From Nageia nagi (Eukaryota; Pinophyta): DNA of 64,000 nt. The stretch is taken from contig JBITNC010000002.1 in assembly GCA_050084985.1 (NCBI GenBank), positions 30,380,001 through 30,444,000 on the forward strand, given 5' to 3'. Below are positions 20,167 to 32,600 of this stretch, piece by piece. The stretch's first letter is position 1. Each line of letters starts with the position of its first letter. Made by a program: the position numbers and the translations under genes. The notes beneath the pieces were generated by a model. That model searched no databases. It was not told the origin of the DNA and saw nothing but the letters and a program-made list of their open reading frames with translations.

Positions 20167-21699
20167 AGTACAATATAAAGGACCTCAAAGAGTAATTTAA
20201 ACTAATCTCATGGAGGTTACATGAAGGATTAAAAATGAATTCTAATAAATGTTACACAAATCCACTCAAATCTAACTAAAAAAAGCTAAATGGGAGTCAC
20301 AATCATGTTCTAGGATATTCTCCCATCATCTCTATGAAGTAACAAACACTGAAACAATGTGCAACTAAGAAAAATTGAAGGAAACATCATAAATGTCATA
20401 ACTACCAAAAAAACTCTGACAAAATGTGTAGAGTATTTGGAAATACAATGGCATGTCTAGAAATGTGCAAGGTTGCAGAAATGTGGCAACATTTCCACAG
20501 GCTATGAAACACATAGATGTTTCATTCTAGCTAAAATGCAAAAGTCAAATCTCCAACACTTCTTTTATAACTAGGCACCTTGATTCTTGATACCTACATG
20601 GATTACATAGATTATGGTACTTTTATTGATATTAGCACTAATTACATTGATCATGATATTTTTTAACCCTTTTAATGTCTTTTATAATTTTATACCTTTG
20701 TTACCTAACATATAATTTTATGTTAAACAAAAATCATATTTAGGTTGTTACATATTGCCCCTCTTTGGAGGTGCAATGGAAATAAATGAAATTACATATC
20801 CAAATATATAGGGAAGAAGAAGAAATTCCAAAATTTTGAACTTTGTGTATTAGCTTGAACCATTGTTCAAGATCCTTCCTTACCCTCTTTTGGCTTGTTT
20901 ACCCAATTGTTTGGGTGATCAAATTAAAAGATTTAAGAAATTAGCATCCTTGTTGCATGATGTACTGGTAATGAATAAATGTGGTGAATCCTTTATTTGT
21001 GATACTAAGGATTTCCATAATCGCATGCAGTTTCTAGATCCTTTCACAAATAAAGAAGGTTGTTGGTGTTATTTAAGTTTCACTAGAGGAGGAATGAAGG
21101 GCATTGATACCATGGCTGTAATAATTGGGTGATGTGAACATCATGTGTTTTATGCATTTCACTTCTTTTATGCTTCTTAGGGGTTCTTGTGTTTCCTTTT
21201 GATCTATTTATGCCAGCAAGCTAGTTTTCACAAACAATAAATTTTTTTGTCAAGTAATTTCCACTAGGAACCTAATTTTCAAGAATTACTTGCCTATTTT
21301 CCCCAACAAGATAATTTTCAAAAATAGGAATTTTTTTGGATCAAATGGTATATGCCAAAGTTTTAGGTTTCAAACACTATCTTCTTATTTTCTTTTGTAA
21401 ATTGATTTTCACAAATAGATAATTTTCTTTTTGGATCAAATAGTATTTGTTGAAGTTTTTATTTTCAAACATTATCTTTTGGTTTGCCCTAATATACTAA
21501 TTTTCACAAATAGGGAACTTTTTTGGAAAACAAGGGTGTGGACACACTAGAAATAGAGTTATGATATCCATGCTATGAAAAATGCAAAAAAAAAAAAGAA
21601 TTGAAATGAAAGTATACAATAATATGCATTTACCTTGTGAGAATCATCATTATGTGGTGAGGTACCAAGTTGAGCTACTATGCATTGAAGCATTCATGG
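20167..21699. other. Unassigned stretch right of Copia-D gag
   Basis: AT-rich sequence with no recognised gene. It probably includes the Copia-D leader and possibly its LTR: TGGTATCAATGC on the minus strand at 21101-21112 is a two-mismatch match to an initiator tRNA-Met primer site. An 89-codon + strand ORF at 20863-21132 (LLHDVLVMNKCGESFICDTK) matches nothing I know. A roughly 97 bp repeat lies at 21300-21530. Confidence 0.4.
21300..21530. repeat. Tandem repeat of about 97 bp, two full copies and part of a third
   Basis: Copies start at about 21310, 21403 and 21500 with ATTTTCAcAAATAG, then TTTTTGGATCAAATRGTAT and TTTCAAACAYTATCTT. It is diverged, so old. No coding frame runs through it. 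Confidence 0.6.
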
Positions 21700-21719
21700 C
21701 TGGCTTATAAACTTGGTTT

Positions 21720-22085
21720 CTAATGATGTGATTCCCATGGAAAACATTTTCTAGTGGATAATCTATAAGATCTTATTCCTATTGCATCAAGTAGTTGAGC
21801 AACCACTTCTTTGTATGGATGCAATTTTTCATCCTTTGTATTATAAATGTCATTAACTTGATTAATGATAAGTTGTGAATCATCATATATCTTTATATAT
21901 TTAATTTTAAGAGCTGCAATAGCTTTCAATCCTAAGGTCAATGCCTCATACTTTTCCATATTGTTAGTACATTCAAAACCAAGTTTATAAACCATGGGAA
22001 TCATATCATTAGAATATGAAAAAAGTATGATACCTACCCCCCCTCCATATGTATACTTTGATCCATCAAAATATAACATCCAAAT
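21720..22085 (-). pseudogene. Second RNase H-like domain of Tat-2
   Basis: Open from MLYFDGSKYTYGGGVGIILF (first Asp) through NMEKYEALTLGLKAIAALK (Glu) to IKIYDDSQLIINQVNDIYN (Asp). The fourth motif is lost where the frame decays near 21740. It follows the first RNase H at 22330-22650, as in standard Tat elements, and would cut the RNA strand of the RNA/DNA hybrid. Confidence 0.8.
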
Positions 22086-22329
22086 CTAAGAATCATCATC
22101 TATAAGGTAATTGTACTAATCAAGGATCTCCCATTGATTACCATAACAGTGTGGATGCCTCTCTACATGATGTAAACATTATTGAGGCAATCAGTATTGC
22201 TCATAATCATCTAGGAATTCTTCATGTACCATAATGCTATCACTCTAGAGGAATTCATCTATGAGATTTGTGATTTCTTTTCCCTTCATAGAATTTTATT
22301 TTATAACTTTAATATCAAATTCCTATAAC

Positions 22330-23560
22330 AACATCATCTAATTTGCTACTCTTCTTAAAATATGTTTCTTGGAAATAATGTATTTTAAAGGATTTATAGT
22401 AGTAATAATATATGTGATACAATACAAGAGATGGTGTCTTGACTTTTCAATAGCAAAGACAATACTAAGACAAGGCTTTTCCATGGTATTGTACCTTGTT
22501 TCATAGTCTAGAAGAGTTTTGTTAAGGTAGTATATGGCCCTTTCTTGGAGATGTTCATCTTGCTGACAGAGAATTTCCCCCAAGGTAAACATTGTAGCTA
22601 AAATTTATAGATATGCTTTCTTGGAAAAGTCCATTGGGACCAAAATGGGAGGATTGAGAAAATATTGCTTGATATATTCAAATGCTTTCTAGCACTTATC
22701 ATCCTAAACAAACTTGAAATCCTTCTTAATCAAGTGAGTAAAATATTGCATTTATCACCAAGTTTATAAATGAATCTTCTTACCAAATTAATTTTACCTT
22801 GGAGACTCCTTAGTTTCTTGAATTTTTTGGCAACTGGCATGCTAATGATATCTTTTACCTTTTTGGGATCAACTTCAATTCCTCTTTTTGAAACAATAAA
22901 CCTCAACAATTTTCCTAAAGTAACACCAAAGAACATTTTTGAGGTTTCAATATGATATTATATTTTTTAAGGATGGTAAATACCTCATCTATTAGCTATA
23001 AATGATCTTGATATTGCTTGGATTTTACCAAAGTATCATCAACATAAACATCAACTTAGTTGTGAATATATTCATGGAACATTAAAACCATTCCACATTG
23101 TTAAGTGGCTCCTGCATTTTTAATACTAAAGGACATGACCTTTGTACAAATAGTTTCCCATGGAGTAGTAAGGGTTTCCTTGTATTGGTCAATCAAGTTA
23201 TTCAAGATTTTATTATAATTAGAAAATATATCCATAAAAGATAGATTATCATGACCAGTATCCATAATCAAATTTATGTTTGGCAAAGGAAAATCATATT
23301 TTGGGAAAGCATTATTGATATATCTAAAGTTAATACAAATCATTATTTTCCCAATTGGTTTTGTGATAAGAACAATATTAGCCATATATTCAAAATAATA
23401 TATTAGTGTAATGAACCAAGCATTCAAGTATTTTTCAATCTCTTTTTTGACTAATAATTCTTTAGAGGGATGTAATTTTTTTATCTTTTTATTTATAGGT
23501 TTAGCCCCTTTTTTGAGTGATAAACTATGCATGAAAAAAGATGAATCTAAACTAGGAATA
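22330..23560 (-). pseudogene. Reverse transcriptase and RNase H of Tat-2
   Basis: The RT fingers are at 23101-23532 (NIVLITKPIGKIMICINFRY, DFPLPNINLIMD), the YVDD active site at 23035-23046, and the thumb at 22730-22936 (GIEVDPKKVKDIISMP). RNase H at 22338-22592 reads RAIYYLNKTLLDYETRYNTM. Several stops and frame changes break it, including a change in the conserved DLRxxN area (here INFRYIN). Confidence 0.85.
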
Positions 23561-24199
23561 TCATACTAAGATCAAGCAAAATTTACATTATGTGTAAGGA
23601 ACTTGTCCTTATACCTTTCTTGTTGATTTGGATCAAGAATAGCTCCAATATTGACTTCCCTTGATTTTTCCATATTGCCAATATTGATATCAAGCAACTT
23701 TTCAGTTGGGAATGTTATCTTGGATTGTATCCTTTTATTTCCCTCAGAATCAAGAGCAGGTGATAGAGAAGTTATGGAATAACAAGCGATTGAATTATCT
23801 TCATTTGCACATTATGAATACCCCTCCACATAGTATGTATGTTTTCCATACCATACTATTTTTTATCATCAAAGGTTTTTAACATATTTAATGGGATCTA
23901 AGTTCTAAATTTTGTATATGCCCATACTAGTCTCCATAATTTTTGGCTCAGTTTCTTCTTTCACCAGTGCAAATTGTTGATCTTTTTCAAGAACACAAAA
24001 CAAATTTATGTGATAAATATCCAATCCATCAAGTTCCAAATCTCCTAAATTGTATAGTGCATAAGGATAAATATCTTCTTCCACTATATGAATCTATCCT
24101 TCATACTTCAACTTGAGGCAATTATGAAAGGTGGATGGAATTCCTCTCATCTCATAGATCCACGATCTTCCTAAGAGAAAATTATAGGAAATATTCCCA

Positions 24200-24710
24200 T
24201 GACATGGAACAAAGTATGAATTATTATTGGTCCTAATTGGGTTGGAAGAGATAAAATCCCAAGTGCTCTTTTAGACACATTATCAAACCCTCTTATATGA
24301 AGGGTGGGCTCATCTATGGGTGGGATTTGAAGGCCATTATTCTCTAGATCTTATAAAAACATTTGTGAGAAAATATTGACACCAAATTCAAGATCTACCA
24401 TAGATCTCTTAATTTTCCATTCCTTAATCCTAGGTGTGATAAAGAGAGCTAGGTACTTATAAACTATTTTGCTTTTAGGCAATTCATTATCATCAAAGGT
24501 AATAGCATGAAAATGTTGAAAGGAATGAATTTTCTTAGAAAATATGACAACATAAATGTTACTAGTGACCTCTTTTTTTATCACATCATAAAAATCTCCC
24601 TATAAGGCTAAAAAATACTAATAAGCTCATATAAACTAATATTTTATTGAGTGTTTTTTAATTGCTCTATCATACTGCATGACTTAGGATTAGGTGGAAT
24701 ACTTGCTTTA
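24200..24710 (-). pseudogene. Protease region of Tat-2
   Basis: The open part 24351-24584 has KIVYKYLALFITPRIKEWKI and MVDLEFGVNIFSQMFL, matching the Tat pepsin-type active-site region, where VD(G/S)GS normally appears; the site here is degraded. The segment at 24590-24700 (NPKSCSMIEQLKNTQ, ELISI..HREI) is the linker between Gag and protease of Tat elements. Confidence 0.65.
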
Positions 24711-24719
24711 TCAATTATG

Positions 24720-25690
24720 ATAGAATACACAAGGCTTGAGAATTGTTTAACAATATGCAAAAACAATTTTATGGAATACAATGATCATAGGATATGCACA
24801 AAATAGTTTCATAGTTTATATATATCCTCCAATCATTGCATTCCATGAAACTATCTTTTCATCTTGTTAAATAATTTGCAAGCCTTGTGTATTCTTCCAC
24901 ATTTTACATACATGACTATTAGGGCTTTTACATCCATAATATTCGATGCAAAACCATTTTTAGCTACACTTTGATGGATTTTCATACCTTATTCTAGAGT
25001 TCCCATGGTGGCACATCTTGGAAGAATGTTAGAAAAGGTTACAAAGTTTAGCTTTAGATCTAATAATTGCATCTACTTAAAAGTCTGTAGAGCCTTTTCA
25101 AAAAACCAATTTTGTGCATATTCTATGATCATTGCATTCCATGAAACTGTGTCTGCATCTTGTTAAATATTTATCAAGCCTTATGTATTCTTCTAAATTT
25201 TTCATACATTCTTATCAAGGCTTTCACAACCATAACATTTGATGCAAAACCATTTTCAACTACTCTTTGATGGTTTTCCATACCTTCTTCTAGATCTCTC
25301 ATGGTGGCACATGTTGGAAGAATGTTGGAAAACGTTAGAGTTTAGTTTTACATATGAAGATTACATATTCTTAAGAGTCACTAGAGCCTTTTTACAAAAT
25401 CATTTTTATGCATATCCTATGATCATTGCATTCCATGAAACTGTCTCTATGTCACACATCTTGTTAAATAATTCTCAAGCTTTATGTATTCTTTCACATT
25501 TATCATACATGTCTATCAAGGAATTCATAATGATTTGATGCAAAAAAATATTTCTCAATGTTTGTATGTTCTTGTAGTTGTAAATTACCATGATTGTAGC
25601 TACCCATAAAATCTTAAAAAGAAAAACACAATCAATATCAAATGATATCTCAAAACTAAAATATTCAAGTGACTTCACCCATTAGAACAT
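24720..25690 (-). pseudogene. PPR protein pseudogene (PLS-type repeats)
   Basis: Three diverged units about 295 bp apart each encode VSWNAMI, at about 24830, 25130 and 25425 on the + strand. That is the length of a P-L-S triplet of PPR motifs. The least damaged part, 25475-25560, reads MNSLIDMYDKCERIHKA, the typical NALIDMYAKCG..KAR motif. Many stops and frameshifts make it non-functional. PPR proteins bind organelle RNA. No E or DYW tail is visible. It abuts Tat-2 on the left and the CACTA remnant on the right. Confidence 0.8.
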
Positions 25691-28085
25691 GATAGAGTTA
25701 TAGGATTGACGAAGCTGAAAATGATGTAGGTCATAACATCATTGAATCTAAAGGGGAAAATATTGTAAATGATAATATTTTTTGAAACGAGGTTGATAAT
25801 AATTTTATCAATGAATTTAATGATCTTATAGGCAATGATGATGATGATGCTTTACACAATGAGGGTGAAAATGCTTTACACAATGAAGGTGACAATGATT
25901 TGGGAAATAAAGATGATAATGCTTTGTGCAATGAAGGTGATAATGTTGATATACATACCATCACATACTTCAAGATTTGAAAATTAAAAATAAGAGATCC
26001 TATAAGATTGACACTTAAGGGGACCAACACATATAAGATGAAGATCAGGATAAATTTTTTTGGAAAACCTAAGATGGAGATAATACGACCTACTTTTCAT
26101 CTTTTTGGGGGGTTGTAGCAAGGGAGATTATCCCTATCAATAATAAATATTGGAAAGCAATCCAAGAAGATGCTAAAACATAAATAAATGGATGATGTTG
26201 AACATTGTCAAATTACAGCATGATTATAAATATTGATTGGTGAAAAAAACTTATGATAAGTATGAGAATGATGAAGATTGAATTGGTAACCCACCATCCC
26301 ATGTACCACTACAAGATTAGGAAGCCTTTGTGAAAAGTAGGAGCAACAATGACTTTGAGGAAAGTATTAGCCACTATGTTATCGTACTTCATATCATTGT
26401 TATGTTCATGTGAGTTTTGTAGTTCACCTTGCTCTCCCTAATGAATTATTATATTATTTCCTTTGTTACATTATACATGACTAGGTAAGAGAATGAACAA
26501 AATAGATCTCAAAAACATGTCATACACACTATTGATCAGAAAGCATATGCTCAATTAGAGTTTAAAATGGTATTTTATCATACTTGACCATTATGTTATA
26601 TTATTTTATCATATGACTTATCTTCATGTCTCTCCAACTATATATCTTACAAAGGCAAAGCCAACCAAATGCAGAACTTCCACTGCTAAGGGTATTTGTG
26701 TGGTTTTTAGCTCATAAAAAGGATGGGTATTTTGTGTTGCTAGAAGTTACTTCAAAAATTATAACTCAATTCCCTTGGAAATAGTAACTTTAAATAATTA
26801 TTTTATTGATTTTTTTTAACATGTTCCAAGTTAAATATGCATGTGATGTTACTAGAATAATTAAATATCATATAATAGGTTGACCTCTATAAATCAAGAT
26901 ATTAAGGATGATGCCCTTACCCATGTTTTAGGACCCAAAAGAGTGGGTCGAGTTCAGGGCATTGAAAAAGATGTATTGCTAACTACTATGATTGCTATCA
27001 TTGATTGTAAGGTAGAAATTCACCACATTCATAACAAATTAGAAAAAATAAAGAAAATGTTTGAAGAGGAGATGGAGGAAAAGATTGTAATTATTTAGGA
27101 ATAGTATGAGAAAAATATGTATGATGTGACATTTCTGATTTCATGGTTAAAGTTGTGTCAATTTTTTCATGATTTTATATTTAAAATGCTTATATGTTGC
27201 ACCCCTAAATTATGATGACTCATTGTACATAATTCCACAAGATAATGTAAAATAAGATACCCAAGTAGATAAAAGCACAAAAAGCATCTCCATAGGTGTT
27301 AACAAAGGCTCACCAAATGTGGTATGATCACTATTATTTCAACTTTAAAACTATGAATTTAGTTTGTAATGTATGTAATACAATGTATTTATCTAGGTTA
27401 TTGATTTTTCATATAGGGATTGCAAATAAAACTAACATCCAAATGTGATACAAAAGGTTGCTTACTAACTACGAACAATCACATAGTGGCTAAAGCCATA
27501 TGATTTAGTGACAACACTAAGGAAGAGGTGCATCATGTACCTTTTGATTAAAATTATTGTAAAGTCAATGTGAGGGTTTTTCATAAAGAAGGTATTAATT
27601 TGTATATACCATGTGGTGATTATGAAATATTACAAGAAAATATGTATGGCTCCTTTATTTCCTAGCCCAAAAAAGAAATTTTTTTCTTATCTTAAATAAT
27701 GAGATGTTGTAACATTATTGTTGAACATATTTGAAATATTTGAGCAATATGTGAAACTATAGAGCATGTTTAAATCATTTAAGCATAATTTTGGAGCATA
27801 TTTGAATTTTATTGTGCCTATATTTAAATTATTACATGTGATACGAAATGACTTACATACACCATATGAATTTCACATCTTTGTTGTAGCCATGAATTGA
27901 ATATCTTGCAATCTTAAGATTAATTATTATAAATGCATTATTGACCTTCTTGGAGCTTTAAAATTCACTACCAAAATACACTATATTATGTGATATGAAA
28001 TGATTTTTTTTAACTATATGATATGATATGATATGAAATTATTTAAATATAGCATATGATCCAAAAACTAGCTTAAAGAAGGAAA
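25690..28085 (+). mobile_element. CACTA (En/Spm-like) transposon remnant
   Basis: About 2.4 kb of + strand sequence lies between PPR-derived segments and encodes a decayed plant En/Spm-type transposase (25700-27650), then about 430 bp of AT-rich sequence. No CACTA inverted ends or 3 bp duplications could be placed, so the boundaries are set by where PPR similarity stops. Confidence 0.55.
25700..27650 (+). pseudogene. Plant transposase (Ptta/En/Spm type), broken
   Basis: An acidic N-terminal section (25835-25945) carries four short repeats with NEG and DDNAL. Next, 26020-26380 reads GPTHIR-like, INKYWKAIQEDA, then QHDYNIDW and PPSHVPLQD. An open piece at 26880-27098 contains DDALTHVLGPKRVGRVQGIE, the hallmark of this family (LG..GRVRG.G). 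Then 27430-27630 reads CLLTTNNHIVAKAI and KVNVRVFHKEGINLYIPCGD, the usual C-terminal domain. Stops occur throughout. The family serves CACTA DNA transposons. Confidence 0.75.
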
Positions 28086-28089
28086 GCAA

Positions 28090-28335
28090 TTGTTCAACCC
28101 AAAAATTTCTCAAGTATCAAAAACCAGTTCAAAAGTGATAAGTTAGCAATAACATTCTTATAATACTTAGCCAAACATAGAAAATTTGTGTGGTTCCTAA
28201 GTGGTTCATCATATAAGAGTTTAAGGGCATCCTTATTGTAGCTATGAATTGCATTTCCTCTAACAATTGCAGTACATGAGACTATGTCTATAGCATGCAT
28301 CATTCACATTTTGCATTCATGTATATCAGGTTTTA
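28090..28335 (-). pseudogene. PPR pseudogene fragment
   Basis: The open part 28094-28303 starts MMHAIDIVSCTAIVRGNAIH and continues KDALKLLYDE, the pattern of a late PPR motif (DVVSWTAMI.GYA.HG..KEAL.LF). It may be the other side of the PPR gene cut by the CACTA remnant, or a separate copy; motif order does not settle this. The Copia-A insertion point is 40 bases to its right. Confidence 0.6.
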
Positions 28336-28373
28336 TGTTCTATTTTATTTTTTTAAGTGCTACTTGGATATAT

Positions 28374-28378
28374 GGATG
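28374..28378. repeat. Target duplication GGATG, left copy
   Basis: GGATG precedes the Copia-A left LTR and recurs at 59534-59538, right after the far end of its split right LTR, 31 kb away. Confidence 0.88.
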
Positions 28379-28880
28379 TGAAGGAATTGCAATATAATAT
28401 AAACAACCCTTAATTACCAAGATCTCAAGAAAGCTCAATCTCACATCTAAATTACTCAAATAATACAATCTCATAAGATAACTCAAGATGTAAAGTAGTT
28501 CCTCCAACTAGAAGTACATCCACTAACTAGATCTCACTTCATTCACAAACATGAATATCTTACAATTCTCCTAATATCACCTCCTAAACACTATCCTATA
28601 GCATAACTTTACTCCATAAATTGGTGTGTAATCACAAAGAGAGAGCCTTCTATTTATAGACCAAAATTCCTCTCTGGATCACCCTTTTACCCAATGTACA
28701 AAGGCATGACATGCAAGACCCTTTTACCCAAGAGGCATGTTCATGACATGGACTATAGGACAAGTTACATTATCATATTCAGTAAAATACTTTAGGTATC
28801 TAATGATACCCTTAAGTATTAGTGAATTTACAAAGAGGATTAATACAAACTTTTACAATAATGCATTATACATTTCAACA
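28379..28880 (-). repeat. 3' LTR of Copia-A (502 bp)
   Basis: Starts TGAAGGAATTGCAATATAA and ends CATTTCAACA. TATTTATAG at 28651-28659 reads CTATAAATA on the element strand, a TATA box. Related LTRs are at 41597-42029 (with 59464-59533), 48492-48955 and 60209-60692. Confidence 0.92.
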
Positions 28881-28889
28881 CTCCCCCTT
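28881..28889 (-). promoter_or_regulatory. Polypurine tract of Copia-A
   Basis: CTCCCCCTT on the + strand gives AAGGGGGAG on the element strand, directly before the 3' LTR TG. The same tract is at 60693-60701 in Copia-C. Confidence 0.88.
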
Positions 28890-29616
28890 AATGCAATATT
28901 GGGATAGAGTGAATAAGAGAGAGAAAAGAAAGAGAGTAAGAGAGTTATCCTCCAAACAAATACAACTAGAAATGAGAACTATTTACATGTTTGTGAATTA
29001 AGCAAAATCTAGTTTGAGACTCACTACTTTACCATTTTAACAAATAGTTTACAATACAATAATCAACCATAATAGGTTTAAATGTACATAAAGTAGTCAT
29101 CCAACTAGAATTCATGAAGATTCTCCAAGAGTGTACACACCCAAACTAAGTAACCTACAATCTCAAAGAACCTGTAAGTCATAAGCAACTCAAATAATAA
29201 GATCAATTAGATGCAACATATTCATATCAACAAGGTTAGATGAATCAAACAAATGCCATCATTAACTGATCAATGGTGCATTATAAGTCATCATGAAAAT
29301 GCAAGATAAAACTCATAGTCACTTGTTGTATATATAATATTTGTTGATTATCATTAAAATATAGAGCATAACAAAATGCATATATGACTTTCTTACATAT
29401 AGATAACTGAACAATACCAAAAGACACATAAGAGTTCCTCACACATGGATAATTGAACAATGCTAAATTGGCCAATATTTTTGCTCTAAAAATTTGTAAA
29501 ATAAGTTCCTCATGCAGAGTGAATTTACCATGAAGGTGTACAACAAAATCAACACTATAAAATATAAAATCCTCCTAGGAGTGAAGTTATCATCACAAAC
29601 ATGAATTCAACATAAG

Positions 29617-32600
29617 ATTTCAAACTTCACTCCCCCTTAAGGGAAACTTTACCAACCCAATAGTAGCTCTAAGTTTACAAAACTAAGCTTTAAGAAGGGG
29701 CTTGATGAACAAATCAGTAGATTTCAAGGTGAATGAACAATAGTCCATGTGTATAATACCATTAAAAACCTTCTCCTTGATAAAATGGGCTTGGATTTCT
29801 ACATGTTTTGTTCTTAGATAGAACATAGGATTCTTTACTAAAGAAATAGTTGACTAATTGTATGAAAAAATAAAATATGGCATAGGTTGTTTATACCTAA
29901 TTCCTTTTAGAATATGCCTTAGCCAAATAGCTTCTTGGGCTATAATAGATATGGCTCAGTATTCAACTTTTATGGTGGAAAAAGAAATAATAAGCTACTT
30001 CTTAGAAGCCTAAGAGATAGAACTTGAACCAATGTTAAAAACATATGTAGAGGTTGACTTCCTATCATCTCTATCTCCCCCATACTCAGAATCTAAGAAC
30101 CCTAACACAAAAAATTAGAACTTGGAATACTTGAGAGTAAGATCCTTATTCCCTGCAACATATCTCAAGATTTGTTTAACAGCATTAAGGTGCTCAACAT
30201 ATGGTTTCTTCATGAATCATGCCATCAAATTCATTGCAAAGGTAATATCTAGTTTGGAAATAGTCAAATATAGAATACTACCAATTAATTGCATGTTAGC
30301 TGTAGCATCAACCATCTAATATTTGGAGCTAAGGAACATAATGATTCTAGGAGAGACTAGGATTGCAGCATGTCTACACTCCTTCATTCCAAACTTTTGT
30401 AATATGTCTAATATATACTTAGTTTGACTAAGATAAGTACAATCCTTTTATTAATACACTTGCATTCTAAGGTAGTAGTACAAGAGACCAAGATCAATCA
30501 TTTCAAATGTTGCCTTTAGCTTGGATATGCACTCTTGAATGATTTCATCATTGATCCTAGTTATCAAAAGATCATCCATATAAAAAAGAATCAATATCAC
30601 ATATTTTTCTAGAGTTAGAAAAATACTTGGAAAATCCAATGTTTATAAAGTACCCTAAAATCTTCTTGTACCAAGCTCTAGGTGCTTACTTAAGTCCATA
30701 CAATTACTTCTTTAGCTTGCACACAAAATACTCTTTGCCTTCCACAACAAACCCTTCTAGTTGATTCATGAAGATTTTTACATCCAAGTCACCATTGAGA
30801 AATGCACTCTTGACATAAAGTTGAAAAAAATTTCATCCTTGAGCTACTGAAAGAGAAAAGATTATCCTCATAGTAGGCATCTTTTCCATAGAAGAAAAGA
30901 TTTCCTCATAGTCTACATTGTATTTATGAGCAAAACCTCTAACTACTAACCTTTCCTTATATTTCTCAATATCTTCAATTGAATTGTACTTTACCTTATA
31001 GATCCACTTATTTTCGATTACATTTTTCTTATTGGGATAAGGAACCAAGTTCCAAGTTTTATTTTTCATAAGTGCCTCATACTTCACTTTCATGGCTTCC
31101 ATCCAGCACTCATGCTTAGAAGTTTCTTTGAAAGATGAGGGCTCATTCTTGTTGTCAATTTTGGCAAATAAGGATTTGTTAAAGGTTATGCTCCTTGTTA
31201 CCCTTTATGTTGGAGAATTTTTCTCCTGAGGTGACTTGTCTACATCAATATTCAACTAGCTAGGTGAAACTAATGAGTCATCTAGATCATCAACATCCTC
31301 ATTAGAAGTAGATTCTTTGGAAATTTTATAGAACTTTACATCCCTAGAAATGAACACTCCTTTATAGGATGGAGAGTAGAACTTGTATCCTCTATGCTGA
31401 CTTTCATAACCCATAAAGATGTATTTTTAAGCTTTTTTTTATAACTTTTTCCTTTTCTCAAAAATAATGTAGGATAATGCTTCACAACTAAACACTTTAA
31501 GGTGAGAAATGTTAGGTTTTCTTCCTAATTGAGTCTTAAAAGGAGTTTTACCTTGAAAAAATTTTGTGGAACACCTATTCAAGATGTAAATAAGAGTGCT
31601 CACTACTTCACCCCATAAGAAAATAAGAAGACTACCCAACATGCATCTAGCCATCTCCATTATTATCCTATTTTTCTTTTCAGCAACACCATTCTACTGA
31701 GAAGTGTATGGAATTGTAAACTATATTTTGATTCCATACTTAGCACAATATACATTTAACTCATTGCTATTATATTCTCCCCATTATCTAATCTCAACAT
31801 CTTGATTTTAAGGTTAGTATAATTTTCAACTAAGGCCTTAAAATTCTTAAAACTCTTAAAGGTTTGATCCTTATGCTCAAGAAGATAGCCAAATGTCATT
31901 CCTAAAATCATTAATGAAGGTCAACATGTAAGATACTCCTCCAAGTGACTAAGTATGAAATATACCTATCAATTTTGAATGCATAAATTGAAGAGGATGA
32001 GATGCTCTTGTTACCTTATCTTCTTCAAATGTTTGTCTATTCATCTTACCAAAAATGTACTTCTCACATAGACCAATTGAAGGTAAAATTGAAGGTGAAA
32101 CTTATATAAGTTCTTGGTCATTCATGACTTGAATACTCTTGTGGTTAAGGTGACCTAAAAGTTGGTGCCAAATATTACCTCTAGAACATACATTCATAGC
32201 AAGACATATCTTTGTTGGAACTTGATCCACAATGTAGAGATCATCTTTCACTGACCCTTTAACCAACATGGTAATTCCTTTCTTAATGCACTAGGATTAT
32301 GAGTTGAACTCAAACAAGTACCCTTTTATTGCAACTTGAAATACTAAGAGAAGGTTCATCCTAAGCTTAGGAACATAGAGCACATTTTTAAGAACCTTTC
32401 TATCAATCAACACACTCCCAATTCCTTGGATTTCAAGGATAGAATTATCACCTATCACAATTGCATCTTTTTTATACTTATGAAAATTTTCAAACTTGTC
32501 TTTTTCAAAGCATAAGTGATTAGTGCAACTAGAATCAATAAACCAATCAATCGAAAAAGTGTGAGACATGGAGTAGAGCATAGCAGTAAATCCAACTTTT

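Larger units (their letters stand above)
21700..24710 (-). mobile_element. Tat-2: truncated Tat-like Ty3/gypsy fragment
   Basis: Minus-strand pol fragment with, right to left, gag-protease linker, protease, RT, RNase H and a second RNase H-like domain. Integrase and both LTRs are not seen. Its order (second RNase H after the first) is the usual Tat arrangement and differs from Tat-1 and Tat-3. It is heavily mutated and adjoins PPR sequence on the right. Confidence 0.8.

Noticed and set aside
21101-21700. LTR of Copia-D starting at 21113
   Set aside because: The primer site has two mismatches and no partner LTR or CA end can be shown in the window.
25731-26030. Minus-strand Ser/Leu repeat protein of 99 codons
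   Set aside because: Opposite strand of the acidic repeats at the start of the transposase pseudogene.
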